NCBI GenBank assembly: GCA_027033875.1
Contig: JALVKK010000146.1
Span: 1-12,391, forward strand
DNA length: 12,391 bases
From: Flavobacteriales bacterium
GTDB lineage: Bacteria; Bacteroidota; Bacteroidia; Flavobacteriales; Flavobacteriaceae
Direction: 5' to 3'
Part shown: piece after piece, positions 1 through 5,600 of the stretch
Layout: every line of letters starts with the position of its first letter
Position numbering within the stretch: position 1 is the stretch's first letter
The notes under the pieces: model-generated
The model's database searches: none
Told to the model about the DNA's origin: nothing
Seen by the model: only the letters and a program-made list of their open reading frames with translations
Made by a program: the position numbers and the translations under genes

Positions 1-115
1 TGATAATTTGCCCCGATAAATGCTTGCCTGCATAGTTATTTTTATGATAATTGGTAAGCTTTATCACATCTACGGCAAAGTTGATTAATCGGTTTTCAAG
101 TTCTTGTCTATTCAT
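1..115 (-). CDS. Four-helix bundle protein, N-terminal fragment (cut by window edge)
   Basis: The first 38 codons of a minus-strand gene run off the left edge, starting at the ATG at 113-115. The peptide begins MNRQELENRLINFAVDVIKL and continues with a stretch ending KHLSGQII. This matches the start of the four-helix bundle family (also called 23S rRNA intervening-sequence or S23 proteins), whose N-terminus has the same pattern of a helical [RK]LI[ND]F segment followed by HLSGQ. Family members are about 115-130 residues, so most of the protein lies outside the window. They are small all-helical proteins, common in Bacteroidota, found inside 23S rRNA intervening sequences and as free-standing chromosomal copies. 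Their biochemical role is unknown. An elaborate TTTCAGATTT repeat ends about 8 bp upstream of the start codon and would lie in the mRNA leader. The family call is from memory of the motif; confidence is limited by the short fragment. Confidence 0.72.
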   Translation of the reverse strand, partial: MNRQELENRLINFAVDVIKLTNYHKNNYAGKHLSGQII

Positions 116-122
116 ATTAAAT

Positions 123-203
123 GATTTCAGATTTCAGATTTTCGATTTCAGATTTCAGATTTTCAAATCTGACATCGCAAATCTGAAACCGCAAATCTGA
201 AAT
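123..203. repeat. TTTCAGATTT tandem and inverted repeat forming a long hairpin
   Basis: Positions 123-143 and 144-164 are an exact 21-bp tandem duplication. Each copy is itself built from repeated GATTTCA/TTTCAGA units. Positions 165-203 then carry at least three copies of the reverse-complement unit AAATCTGA, spaced by GCAACC- and CGC-like linkers. The two halves can fold on each other into an imperfect stem of roughly 35-40 bp with almost no loop; the innermost 12 bp (153-164 against 167-178) pair with one mismatch. On the minus strand the hairpin lies immediately 5' of the four-helix-bundle start codon. Similar TTTCAGATTT strings occur between genes in other Bacteroidota genomes as I remember them, so this is probably one copy of a dispersed family. 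That last point is inference. Confidence 0.85.
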
Positions 204-207
204 GAAT

Positions 208-239
208 AAAAAAATTCGCAGTCCCGACCTTCGTCGGGA
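208..239 (-). terminator. Possible terminator of the Fic gene
   Basis: A perfect 7-bp GC-rich stem (TCCCGAC at 222-228 paired with GTCGGGA at 233-239, loop CTTC) lies about 75 bp beyond the Fic stop codon in the direction of Fic transcription. On the minus strand it is followed, after about seven bases, by a run of T residues (the A run at 208-214). The spacer between stem and T run is longer than in a textbook intrinsic terminator. It could instead be part of a dispersed intergenic repeat. Confidence 0.4.
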
Positions 240-313
240 GCGGTGCAAACAGGCACAAACCAAACAATTAAGCACAAATCCCGCTATGGCGTATATACAT
301 TGTTGAGGTGTCG

Positions 314-1387
314 TTATTTCTCTTTTTCAATTAAATATACAGTTCCTTTTCCTTTGCCAATGCTTTGAATTATTTGTTCTTTTTTCATATACTGTATATC
401 TTTTTTGATTGTGTTAATATTTACATTTTTAAATTTTTTGGCAATATCAGATATTTTTAAAGGCTGATTTTTTGATAAAAATTCTCTAATTTGCTTCTGT
501 CTTTCATTCAAATAGCCACCTTTTAATTTATACACATCATATTTTGCATCAAGTTTTTGAGTTAGAATATTTAATTTATCAAGAAAATACAAAGTCCATT
601 TTGAAATATTTTCATTGTCTTTATTCCGGTTTTTTTGTCCTTCCATTAATGCCTGATAGTATTCTTTTTTGGTTTTTTCAATCAAATTTTCAAATGAAAC
701 ATATTGGATAAACATATAATCATTTTGCAGTAACAAAAGGGTTGTTAATAATCTCGAAAGACGTCCGTTTCCGTCTTGAAAAGGGTGAATTGATAAAAAT
801 TCATAGATAAAATTTGCAATAATAATCAAAGGATGTATTTCGCGTTTTTCAAATTGTTCATTTGTCCAATTTATTAAATCATTCATTTCATTTTGAACCA
901 AATGAACATCTGTTGTATTGAAAATAACTTTTTGTATGCCACCGGGATAATTTGCAACAACTTTATTAGAAAGAGATTTATATTTTCCGCGATGTCGTGT
1001 ATCTTTATCACTGTATTTTAATAAAAATTGATGTAATTGTTTGATATAATTTTCAGATAATCGAATATTATCATAATTTTCATAAATGATTTCTAATGTA
1101 TCATAATATCCTACCACTTCTTGTTCATCTCTTGATTTTAATTTTGTAATTTTTACATCATTCAAGAGTTCTTGTATTTCTTTGTCTGTAAGTGTTCCGC
1201 CTTCAATTCTTGTTGAAGAACCAATACTTTCAATGGTCGCAATTTTTCTTAATTCTTTAAGATAAACATTTTCTTGTTTTTCAATAATATTCCACTTTCC
1301 CTTGTATAAATCAATTTGAGAAATAAGGTTAAGGATTTTTTGATTTGTTTGGAAGTCAAAATTGAGTTTGTTTATATATTTATCCAT
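314..1387 (-). CDS. Fic family protein (class II, probable AMPylase) with C-terminal winged helix
   Basis: A 357-residue Fic-domain protein. Fic enzymes usually transfer AMP from ATP onto a hydroxyl side chain of a target protein. The catalytic loop is intact at residues 201-212, HPFQDGNGRLSR, matching HPFx[DE]GNGRxxR with the catalytic His201. An inhibitory-helix motif of the (S/T)xxxE(G/N) type occurs N-terminally as S58-TRI-E62-G63, which makes it class II: the glutamate is expected to hold the enzyme in an autoinhibited state. A flap-like segment with YPGG lies at 147-150. Residues about 290-355 look like a winged helix-turn-helix, suggesting DNA binding and perhaps self-regulation. The gene stands alone with no antitoxin-like partner, as expected when the inhibitory motif is in cis. 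The coding sequence looks more AT-rich than porW or recJ, which with the adjacent transposase remnant hints at horizontal acquisition. The target protein is unknown. Confidence 0.93.
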   Translation of the reverse strand: MDKYINKLNFDFQTNQKILNLISQIDLYKGKWNIIEKQENVYLKELRKIATIESIGSSTRIEGGTLTDKEIQELLNDVKITKLKSRDEQEVVGYYDTLEIIYENYDNIRLSENYIKQLHQFLLKYSDKDTRHRGKYKSLSNKVVANYPGGIQKVIFNTTDVHLVQNEMNDLINWTNEQFEKREIHPLIIIANFIYEFLSIHPFQDGNGRLSRLLTTLLLLQNDYMFIQYVSFENLIEKTKKEYYQALMEGQKNRNKDNENISKWTLYFLDKLNILTQKLDAKYDVYKLKGGYLNERQKQIREFLSKNQPLKISDIAKKFKNVNINTIKKDIQYMKKEQIIQSIGKGKGTVYLIEKEK

Positions 1388-1463
1388 ATATTATCTGTAT
1401 TTTATCCGAAAACAAAGGTATATGGATTTTTCAAAATATCCAAATGTTATCTATATTTTATCT
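1380..1463. promoter_or_regulatory. Phased TTATCY operator array around the Fic promoter
   Basis: The hexamer TTATCC/TTATCT (RGATAA on the Fic-coding strand) occurs exactly at 1380-1385, 1391-1396, 1402-1407, 1447-1452 and 1458-1463, and with one mismatch (ATATCC) at 1436-1441. Within each group of three the spacing is exactly 11 bp, one helical turn. The groups are 34 bp apart (1402 to 1436), about three turns. Viewed more widely, 1391-1411 and 1447-1467 are direct repeats identical at 19 of 21 positions. One group covers the likely transcription start and the Fic start codon (ATGGATAA includes a site); the other covers the -33 element and sequence upstream. The Fic protein's own C-terminal winged helix is the obvious candidate binder, which is inference. 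Confidence 0.7.
1406..1444 (-). promoter_or_regulatory. Predicted Bacteroidota-type promoter of the Fic gene
   Basis: Read on the minus strand, TACCTTTG (positions 1420 down to 1413) matches the Bacteroidota -7 consensus TAnnTTTG exactly. A TTTG at 1444-1441 lies about 20 bp upstream, the right distance for the -33 TTTG element. Transcription would start near 1406-1408, leaving a leader of about 20 nt before the ATG at 1387. This is a pattern match only. Confidence 0.55.
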
Positions 1464-1494
1464 GAAAGATTTATTTTGAATGCACCACAACTTT

Positions 1495-1532
1495 GTAAGT
1501 GAGTTAATAAAAAACTGAAGTTTCGCACTTAC
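1495..1532. repeat. Nested inverted repeat downstream of the transposase remnant
   Basis: GTAAGTG (1495-1501) is the reverse complement of CACTTAC (1526-1532). Inside the loop, AAACTGAAGTTT (1512-1523) is a smaller hairpin with 5-bp arms. It lies just past the stop codon of the decayed transposase and may be its terminator or part of the insertion sequence's end. I cannot identify a matching opposite end in this window. Confidence 0.4.
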
Positions 1533-1534
1533 TA

Positions 1535-1983
1535 TTACGATGCTAATTTACAACTATTTATCGATTTTGTTTCCTTTTCGTTTTCAGCAATAATATCACT
1601 GTAAACGATTAATTTTGAGATTATTACATTGGAATTTACCTCAATACCCAATAATTCCAAAACGCTCAATAAATCAATAATTCCTTGTAATATCCTTTCA
1701 TTTAACTTATTTTGAATGTGTTGTTGTTGTAAATCAGCAAACAAATTACCCATTGTTGCATAAGCCTCTGCACTGTATTTAAGGCTTAATAGTATATACT
1801 GTATCATTGTTATGCTCATTTGCGCCACTTGAACATCAAAATTTACAGATTGGCTTTTTCCATACCCGGTAATTGTTTTGCTTCTTTAAAGAAAACTTCA
1901 ATGTTCCAACGAATACTGTATATTTCCAGTACTTTGGCAAATGATAAGCTCGTATCGGTAGTAAGTAAGGTCAGCCAATTAGA
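1535..1983 (-). pseudogene. IS4-family transposase remnant, 5'-truncated and frameshifted
   Basis: On the minus strand, 1983 down to about 1846 encodes a piece beginning NWLTLLTTDTSLSF and including YSIRWNIEVFFKEAK. That contains an exact Y-x2-R-x3-E-x6-K signature (codons between 1920 and 1876), the YREK motif of IS4-family DDE transposases carrying the catalytic glutamate. The frame stops at 1843-1845. The adjacent frame then continues the conserved C-terminal part, readable from about 1866 as YGKSQSVNFDVQVAQMSITM and running to the stop at 1535-1537, so one small indel near 1846-1866 broke the gene. The region encoding the N-terminal two-thirds, with the first catalytic aspartates, is absent: an in-frame stop at 1984-1986 and unrelated sequence precede the remnant. 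It cannot encode a functional transposase. The intact 97-codon stretch at 1535-1828 is only its tail, not an independent gene. Confidence 0.85.
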
Positions 1984-2081
1984 TTATCTTAATATATCAT
2001 TACATATTTATACTTTTTTATGTAAATTAGCGTTTTTATATGTTAAAGCTCACCTGACCGGCGGGATAAAATATCGAAATA

Positions 2082-4604
2082 ATGAACAAACGATTTTTTG
2101 TTAGTTTTTTTTGGTTTATCAGTTTAGCGATTATGCTAATGCGTTGTTCTACACAACGAAATAATTTTGTCAATAGAAATTTGCACGAACTTTCTACCAA
2201 GTATAACGTTTTATTTAACGGTGAAGAAGCTTTGAATGCAGAAGTTGACAAAATCAGAGAAAATTTTCATGACAATTTTTTTGAAATATTACCTGTTGAA
2301 CGTTTTAATGCGGAATACGTTATCAGTTTGCCCGGGCAAAATAATAATAATGCCAATCTGGAACGAGCCGAAGAGAAAGCCGTAAAAGCCATACAAAAAC
2401 ATTCTATGGAGATAGGCGGTGTACAAGAAAATAATCAAATTGATAAGGCATATTTACTTTTGGGCAAAAGTCGTTATTATCAAAAACGTTTTATGGCGGC
2501 ACTAGACGCATTCAATTACGAATTGGATAATGATTTTGGTTCTGATATTCGTCCTTTGTTCAAATTATGGAAAGAAAAAGCTAATATCCGGATGGAAAAT
2601 TATGTTTCGGCTATCCGTAATTTAAAATTTCTTGCTCGTCAAAAAGAGACACCGCAAGATGTACAATCCGAAGCCTATGCTTATGCCGGTCAAGCATTGA
2701 TGAATATGGACAGTCTGCGTTTGGCAGCAGAAAGTTTGCAAAAAGCCGCTACTTTGGCAAAAAACAAAGAGAAAAAAGCTCGTTACAATTTTATCACGGC
2801 CCAATTGTTAGATAAAATAAAATTACGCGATTCGGCTGTATCGTTGTTAAAACAAATAGAAGAACAAAAACGACCGCGCAAATACAGTTTACAAGCAGAA
2901 TTATTTCGTTATCATTTGTCTTTGGATAAAACCGAGTTACATCCCGAAATGTTAAAATCGCTTTATACCAAGCTCAAACGTTATGAATATCATAAATTTT
3001 ATTCGTATATCAATTATGAAATAGGGGAGATTTTTCACCACGAAGATAGTTTGACAACAGCAGTTGATTATTACACCGAAGCTGCTCGTTCGCAAGATAA
3101 AATATTGAAGGAGAAAGCTTATGAACAAATGTCAAAAATCGGTTTTCAAAAGAAAGATTATTTGATGGCAGGCGCTTATTTGGACAGTTTATTGCAAGTA
3201 ATGCCCAAAGAAACATTAAAATACTTAAAAACTAAACATAAACGCAATAATATTGACGACATAATTGTGCTTGAAAAATTGATAAAACGAGATGACAGCA
3301 TTATGACTTTGGTGCGTGCCGATAGTTTGACGCGTGTCAAAATGATACAAGATTATATCGAAAAACTGCGACAAAAAGAAGCGGAAGATATGCAGAAAAA
3401 GGGTGCAGAAACAGATTTTTTGCAGGTCAAACCACAATATACCAGTTTTTATTTTTATAACAACGCTTTGGTTGAAAAAGGGAAGAATCATTTTAATCAA
3501 ACTTGGGGTAAAATAAATCTATCCGATATGTGGCGATTAAAAAACAAGATGAGTATAGATGACGGTGCGATAACTGATAATGAAGATGACAACGAACAAT
3601 CTGACGATAATGACGAGCAAAAAGAGACGGCACTTCCCGATAAATATAAAGTGGGATTTTATTATCAACAAATTCCGTCCGAGCCTAAAAAAATTGACAG
3701 TATTCTGGGTGATTTGAATTATGCGCACTATCAAGTGGGTATGATTTATTACGAAAAATTTAAGGAAATAGAAAAAGCCAAAGAAAATCTCGAAACGATG
3801 TTGGCGTCCGATCCAAAGCCGGAACTAGTGCCACCGGCAAAATACAATTTGCACAAAATATATAAAGAGTTGGGCAAACCTTTGCTTGCCGAACATTTGG
3901 CACAAGAAATAATCAATAAATATCCGGAAAGTATCTATGCCGAATTGATTAAAAATCCGGGAAAAATATCGGAACGATCCAATAAGGAATTTCAACAGGC
4001 TTATGAAAAATTGTACCGGTTGTATGAAGCACAGAAATATGACAGCCTGTTGACAATTTCCGAACCGCTTTTAATCAAATTTAGTTTTCATCCGGAATTG
4101 GGTAAAATTGAATTGTTGCGTGCGACTGCTATTGCTCGCAATAACGGGTTGGAGGCTTACGAAAAAGCACTGCAAAACATTATATTAAAATATCCCAAAA
4201 GTCCGTATCAAGTCGAAGCCGAAAAACGTATGGAACTGGTAAAAAAATATAAAGCAAAAGTTTATACAAATGTTTCGTCTGATTCATACAAATTGGTTAT
4301 TCCATACGATATTTTCAGTCCGGCTGTTGACGGTTTTATCAGTTGTATTGAAAATGTTATTGTAGCGAATAAAAGTACGCATTTGCATATATCCAAAGAT
4401 CCGTTTAAAGATAACTTATCTTTTGTTGTGGTACACAATTTTTTAAGTGCGCAATCAGCCGGATATTTGGCCGATTTGCTTCAAAAAAGCGTTTGTAACC
4501 CCAATGAATATTTTGTAATTTCGTCGGACAATTACAAAACACTTCAACTAACCAAAAAGTTGAAGGAATACAAAGAATTTTTTGATAAAAACAAAATTGA
4601 ATAA
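2082..4604 (+). CDS. porW: PorW/SprE-type lipoprotein of the type IX secretion system (TPR protein)
   Basis: An 840-residue predicted outer-membrane lipoprotein. It has a short hydrophobic signal segment (residues 5-20) ending at Cys22, directly followed by STQRNNFVNRNLHELSTKYN. That Cys-Ser-Thr start with a downstream N-R-x-x-H-x-L-[ST]-x-K-Y-N pattern is characteristic of PorW (Porphyromonas) and SprE (Flavobacterium), which are required for type IX secretion and, in gliding species, for motility. Long helical TPR-like stretches occupy roughly residues 45-330 and 540-720. They are separated by a coiled, charged region and an acidic linker rich in D/E/N near 495-515. The last ~115 residues form the conserved C-terminal domain, containing NEYFVISSDNYKTLQ. 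The residue before the lipidated Cys is Arg rather than the usual Gly/Ala/Ser, which is unusual. It is first in a four-gene operon, 24 bp ahead of the bactofilin gene. No convincing promoter was found in the 98 bp after the IS remnant. Confidence 0.88.
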   Translation: MNKRFFVSFFWFISLAIMLMRCSTQRNNFVNRNLHELSTKYNVLFNGEEALNAEVDKIRENFHDNFFEILPVERFNAEYVISLPGQNNNNANLERAEEKAVKAIQKHSMEIGGVQENNQIDKAYLLLGKSRYYQKRFMAALDAFNYELDNDFGSDIRPLFKLWKEKANIRMENYVSAIRNLKFLARQKETPQDVQSEAYAYAGQALMNMDSLRLAAESLQKAATLAKNKEKKARYNFITAQLLDKIKLRDSAVSLLKQIEEQKRPRKYSLQAELFRYHLSLDKTELHPEMLKSLYTKLKRYEYHKFYSYINYEIGEIFHHEDSLTTAVDYYTEAARSQDKILKEKAYEQMSKIGFQKKDYLMAGAYLDSLLQVMPKETLKYLKTKHKRNNIDDIIVLEKLIKRDDSIMTLVRADSLTRVKMIQDYIEKLRQKEAEDMQKKGAETDFLQVKPQYTSFYFYNNALVEKGKNHFNQTWGKINLSDMWRLKNKMSIDDGAITDNEDDNEQSDDNDEQKETALPDKYKVGFYYQQIPSEPKKIDSILGDLNYAHYQVGMIYYEKFKEIEKAKENLETMLASDPKPELVPPAKYNLHKIYKELGKPLLAEHLAQEIINKYPESIYAELIKNPGKISERSNKEFQQAYEKLYRLYEAQKYDSLLTISEPLLIKFSFHPELGKIELLRATAIARNNGLEAYEKALQNIILKYPKSPYQVEAEKRMELVKKYKAKVYTNVSSDSYKLVIPYDIFSPAVDGFISCIENVIVANKSTHLHISKDPFKDNLSFVVVHNFLSAQSAGYLADLLQKSVCNPNEYFVISSDNYKTLQLTKKLKEYKEFFDKNKIE

Positions 4605-4628
4605 TAACTAATTAAATAACATAAAATT

Positions 4629-5018
4629 ATGTTTGCTGATAAGAAAAAGAATGTTACGGAAAATGCCAAATTGCCCAATTATATAGGAATAAGCACTAAA
4701 ATTAAAGGTGAAATTAATTCACAAGAAGATTTTAGAATTGACGGACAATTTGAAGGAAATTTAACAACAACCGGAAAAATAGTTTTAGGAAGTAAAGGTG
4801 TTTTAGATGGCAATATTAAATGTGCCAATGCTGAGATATTAGGAAAAGTTTCAGGCGATTTGGTTGTAGAAAATCTGTTGAGTTTAAAATCAACTGCAAA
4901 AATTGACGGCAATGTTGTTATCGGCAAATTGGCTATTGAAGCCGGTGCCGGATTTAATGCCACTTGTCAAATGAAAAGTGCTCAAACCATAAAAAATGTC
5001 GATTCAAAAACCAAATAA
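4629..5018 (+). CDS. Bactofilin (polymer-forming cytoskeletal protein)
   Basis: 129 residues, matching the bactofilin family (DUF583). A short charged N-terminal tail is followed by a beta-helix core at about residues 18-112. Its repeated strands with regularly spaced glycines are visible in GISTKIKGEINSQEDFRIDG and in later units such as GKIVLGSKGVLDGNI. Bactofilins self-assemble, without nucleotide, into membrane-associated filaments that position cell-wall or envelope machinery. The gene lies 24 bp after porW and its last 23 bp overlap the next gene, so it is almost certainly cotranscribed and translationally coupled. In Bacteroidota a bactofilin next to the AtpZ gene is a familiar arrangement, as I recall it. 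The specific partner is unknown. Confidence 0.93.
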   Translation: MFADKKKNVTENAKLPNYIGISTKIKGEINSQEDFRIDGQFEGNLTTTGKIVLGSKGVLDGNIKCANAEILGKVSGDLVVENLLSLKSTAKIDGNVVIGKLAIEAGAGFNATCQMKSAQTIKNVDSKTK

Positions 5019-5214
5019 TACCCGCAAATTTTTACAGTTTACATCTATTCCGTTTGAAATGTTTCTCATTATTTTCGGCGGATATAAAATGGGAGCATGG
5101 TTAGATTCAAAATATCCGAATGAACAAAATTTATATTTGATAATCCTTACACTTTCGGCTGTTTTTATTGCAATGTTTTATATTCTATGGCGCGTCAAAA
5201 AATTATCAAGATGA
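4996..5214 (+). CDS. AtpZ/AtpI family F0F1-ATPase accessory membrane protein
   Basis: A 72-residue protein with two transmembrane helices (about 15-31 and 47-66) joined by GYKMGAWLDSKYP. This Gly-x-x-x-G-x-[WY]-[LI]-D hairpin is the hallmark of the small AtpZ/AtpI (ATPase gene 1) proteins encoded at the head of ATP synthase operons. These proteins are associated with F0 assembly or with Mg2+/Ca2+ uptake supporting the ATPase. The start at 4996 overlaps the bactofilin stop by 23 bp. It is preferred because the next Met (residue 22) lies inside the first membrane helix. The stop (TGA, 5212-5214) overlaps the ATG of the next gene in an ATGA junction, indicating translational coupling. The a, c and b subunit genes that usually follow are missing here. 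Confidence 0.87.
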   Translation: MSIQKPNNTRKFLQFTSIPFEMFLIIFGGYKMGAWLDSKYPNEQNLYLIILTLSAVFIAMFYILWRVKKLSR

Positions 5215-5597
5215 AGAAAAAGCAATTTTACGTCCTTTTATCTGCAATTGTTTTTTTTATTGCAACTTATTTTTTTACATTCTTTTATATAGATTTTTTC
5301 AATGTTAATAATGCGATTAATATTTGGCGGTTTTATTTTTTTATTTCCGGTGTTTCAGCTGTAATGTTGCTATCTTTAATAATGATATATTATTTCAATA
5401 ATCGTTATGTAGGTCATACTTTTATAGCTTGGACAATGGTAAAGCTAATGGCAGTAATAGTTTATTTTTTAATCTTTGTTTTCGGGCCTGATATTACGTT
5501 GAAACGCATTGTATTATATTGCATTGTCAGTTTGTATTTGATGTATTTGATTTATGAGGTGGTTTTGACGGTTTATTTATTAAAAAAAACCGTTTGA
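5211..5597 (+). CDS. Four-TM membrane protein of ATP synthase loci (DUF6168-like)
   Basis: 128 residues starting at the ATG at 5211, which forms an ATGA overlap with the AtpZ-family stop. An upstream ATG at 5187 would add eight residues, but the coupled start gives a cleaner MKKKQFYVLL beginning with positive charges before the first membrane helix. Four hydrophobic helices are visible at about 6-26, 40-63, 70-92 and 100-123. The conserved-looking spots are NNRYVGHTF and the segment FGPDITLKR between helices 3 and 4. Its size, topology and place directly after the AtpZ-family gene match the small membrane protein found between atpZ and atpB in many Bacteroidota, which I associate with DUF6168. 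No catalytic residues are evident. A role in F0 assembly or membrane insertion is a guess from context. Confidence 0.8.
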   Translation: MKKKQFYVLLSAIVFFIATYFFTFFYIDFFNVNNAINIWRFYFFISGVSAVMLLSLIMIYYFNNRYVGHTFIAWTMVKLMAVIVYFLIFVFGPDITLKRIVLYCIVSLYLMYLIYEVVLTVYLLKKTV

Positions 5598-5600
5598 TTT
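5568..5600 (+). terminator. Weak hairpin at the end of the porW operon
   Basis: ACGGTTT (5568-5574) pairs with AAACCGT (5587-5593) across a loop containing an A run. A T-rich stretch follows on the plus strand. It overlaps the stop codon of the four-TM gene and lies at the convergence with mvaD. The stem is only 7 bp and the T tract is interrupted, so this is tentative. Confidence 0.3.

Noticed and set aside
123..203. CRISPR-like repeat array
   Set aside because: The units are short, contiguous and inverted in the second half, with no unique spacers and no cas genes nearby.
206..313. Possible integron attC site or cassette boundary
   Set aside because: I found no paired RYYYAAC/GTTRRRY core sites with the required folding, and there is no integrase in the window.
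314..1387. Fic as the toxin of a two-gene toxin-antitoxin pair
   Set aside because: The inhibitory SxxxEG motif is inside the Fic protein itself, and no small partner gene lies directly upstream or downstream.
1479..1487. AATGCACCA shared with 11857-11865, considered as two copies of an insertion-sequence end
   Set aside because: A 9-base identity is expected many times by chance between positions of a 12-kb AT-rich window, and the flanking bases diverge.
2048..2065. GC-rich CCTGACCGGCGGG patch upstream of porW
   Set aside because: It stands out against the AT-rich gap but forms no good hairpin and has no second copy in the window; too short to interpret.
1986..2081. Promoter for the porW operon
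   Set aside because: TACTTTTT and TAGCGTTT are near the right place but each misses key bases of TAnnTTTG, and no -33 TTTG is at the right distance.
1820..2104. 94-codon plus-strand open frame overlapping the porW start
   Set aside because: It is antisense to the transposase remnant and overlaps porW by 23 bp in another frame. Its peptide resembles no family I know, while the minus strand clearly encodes the YREK transposase motif.
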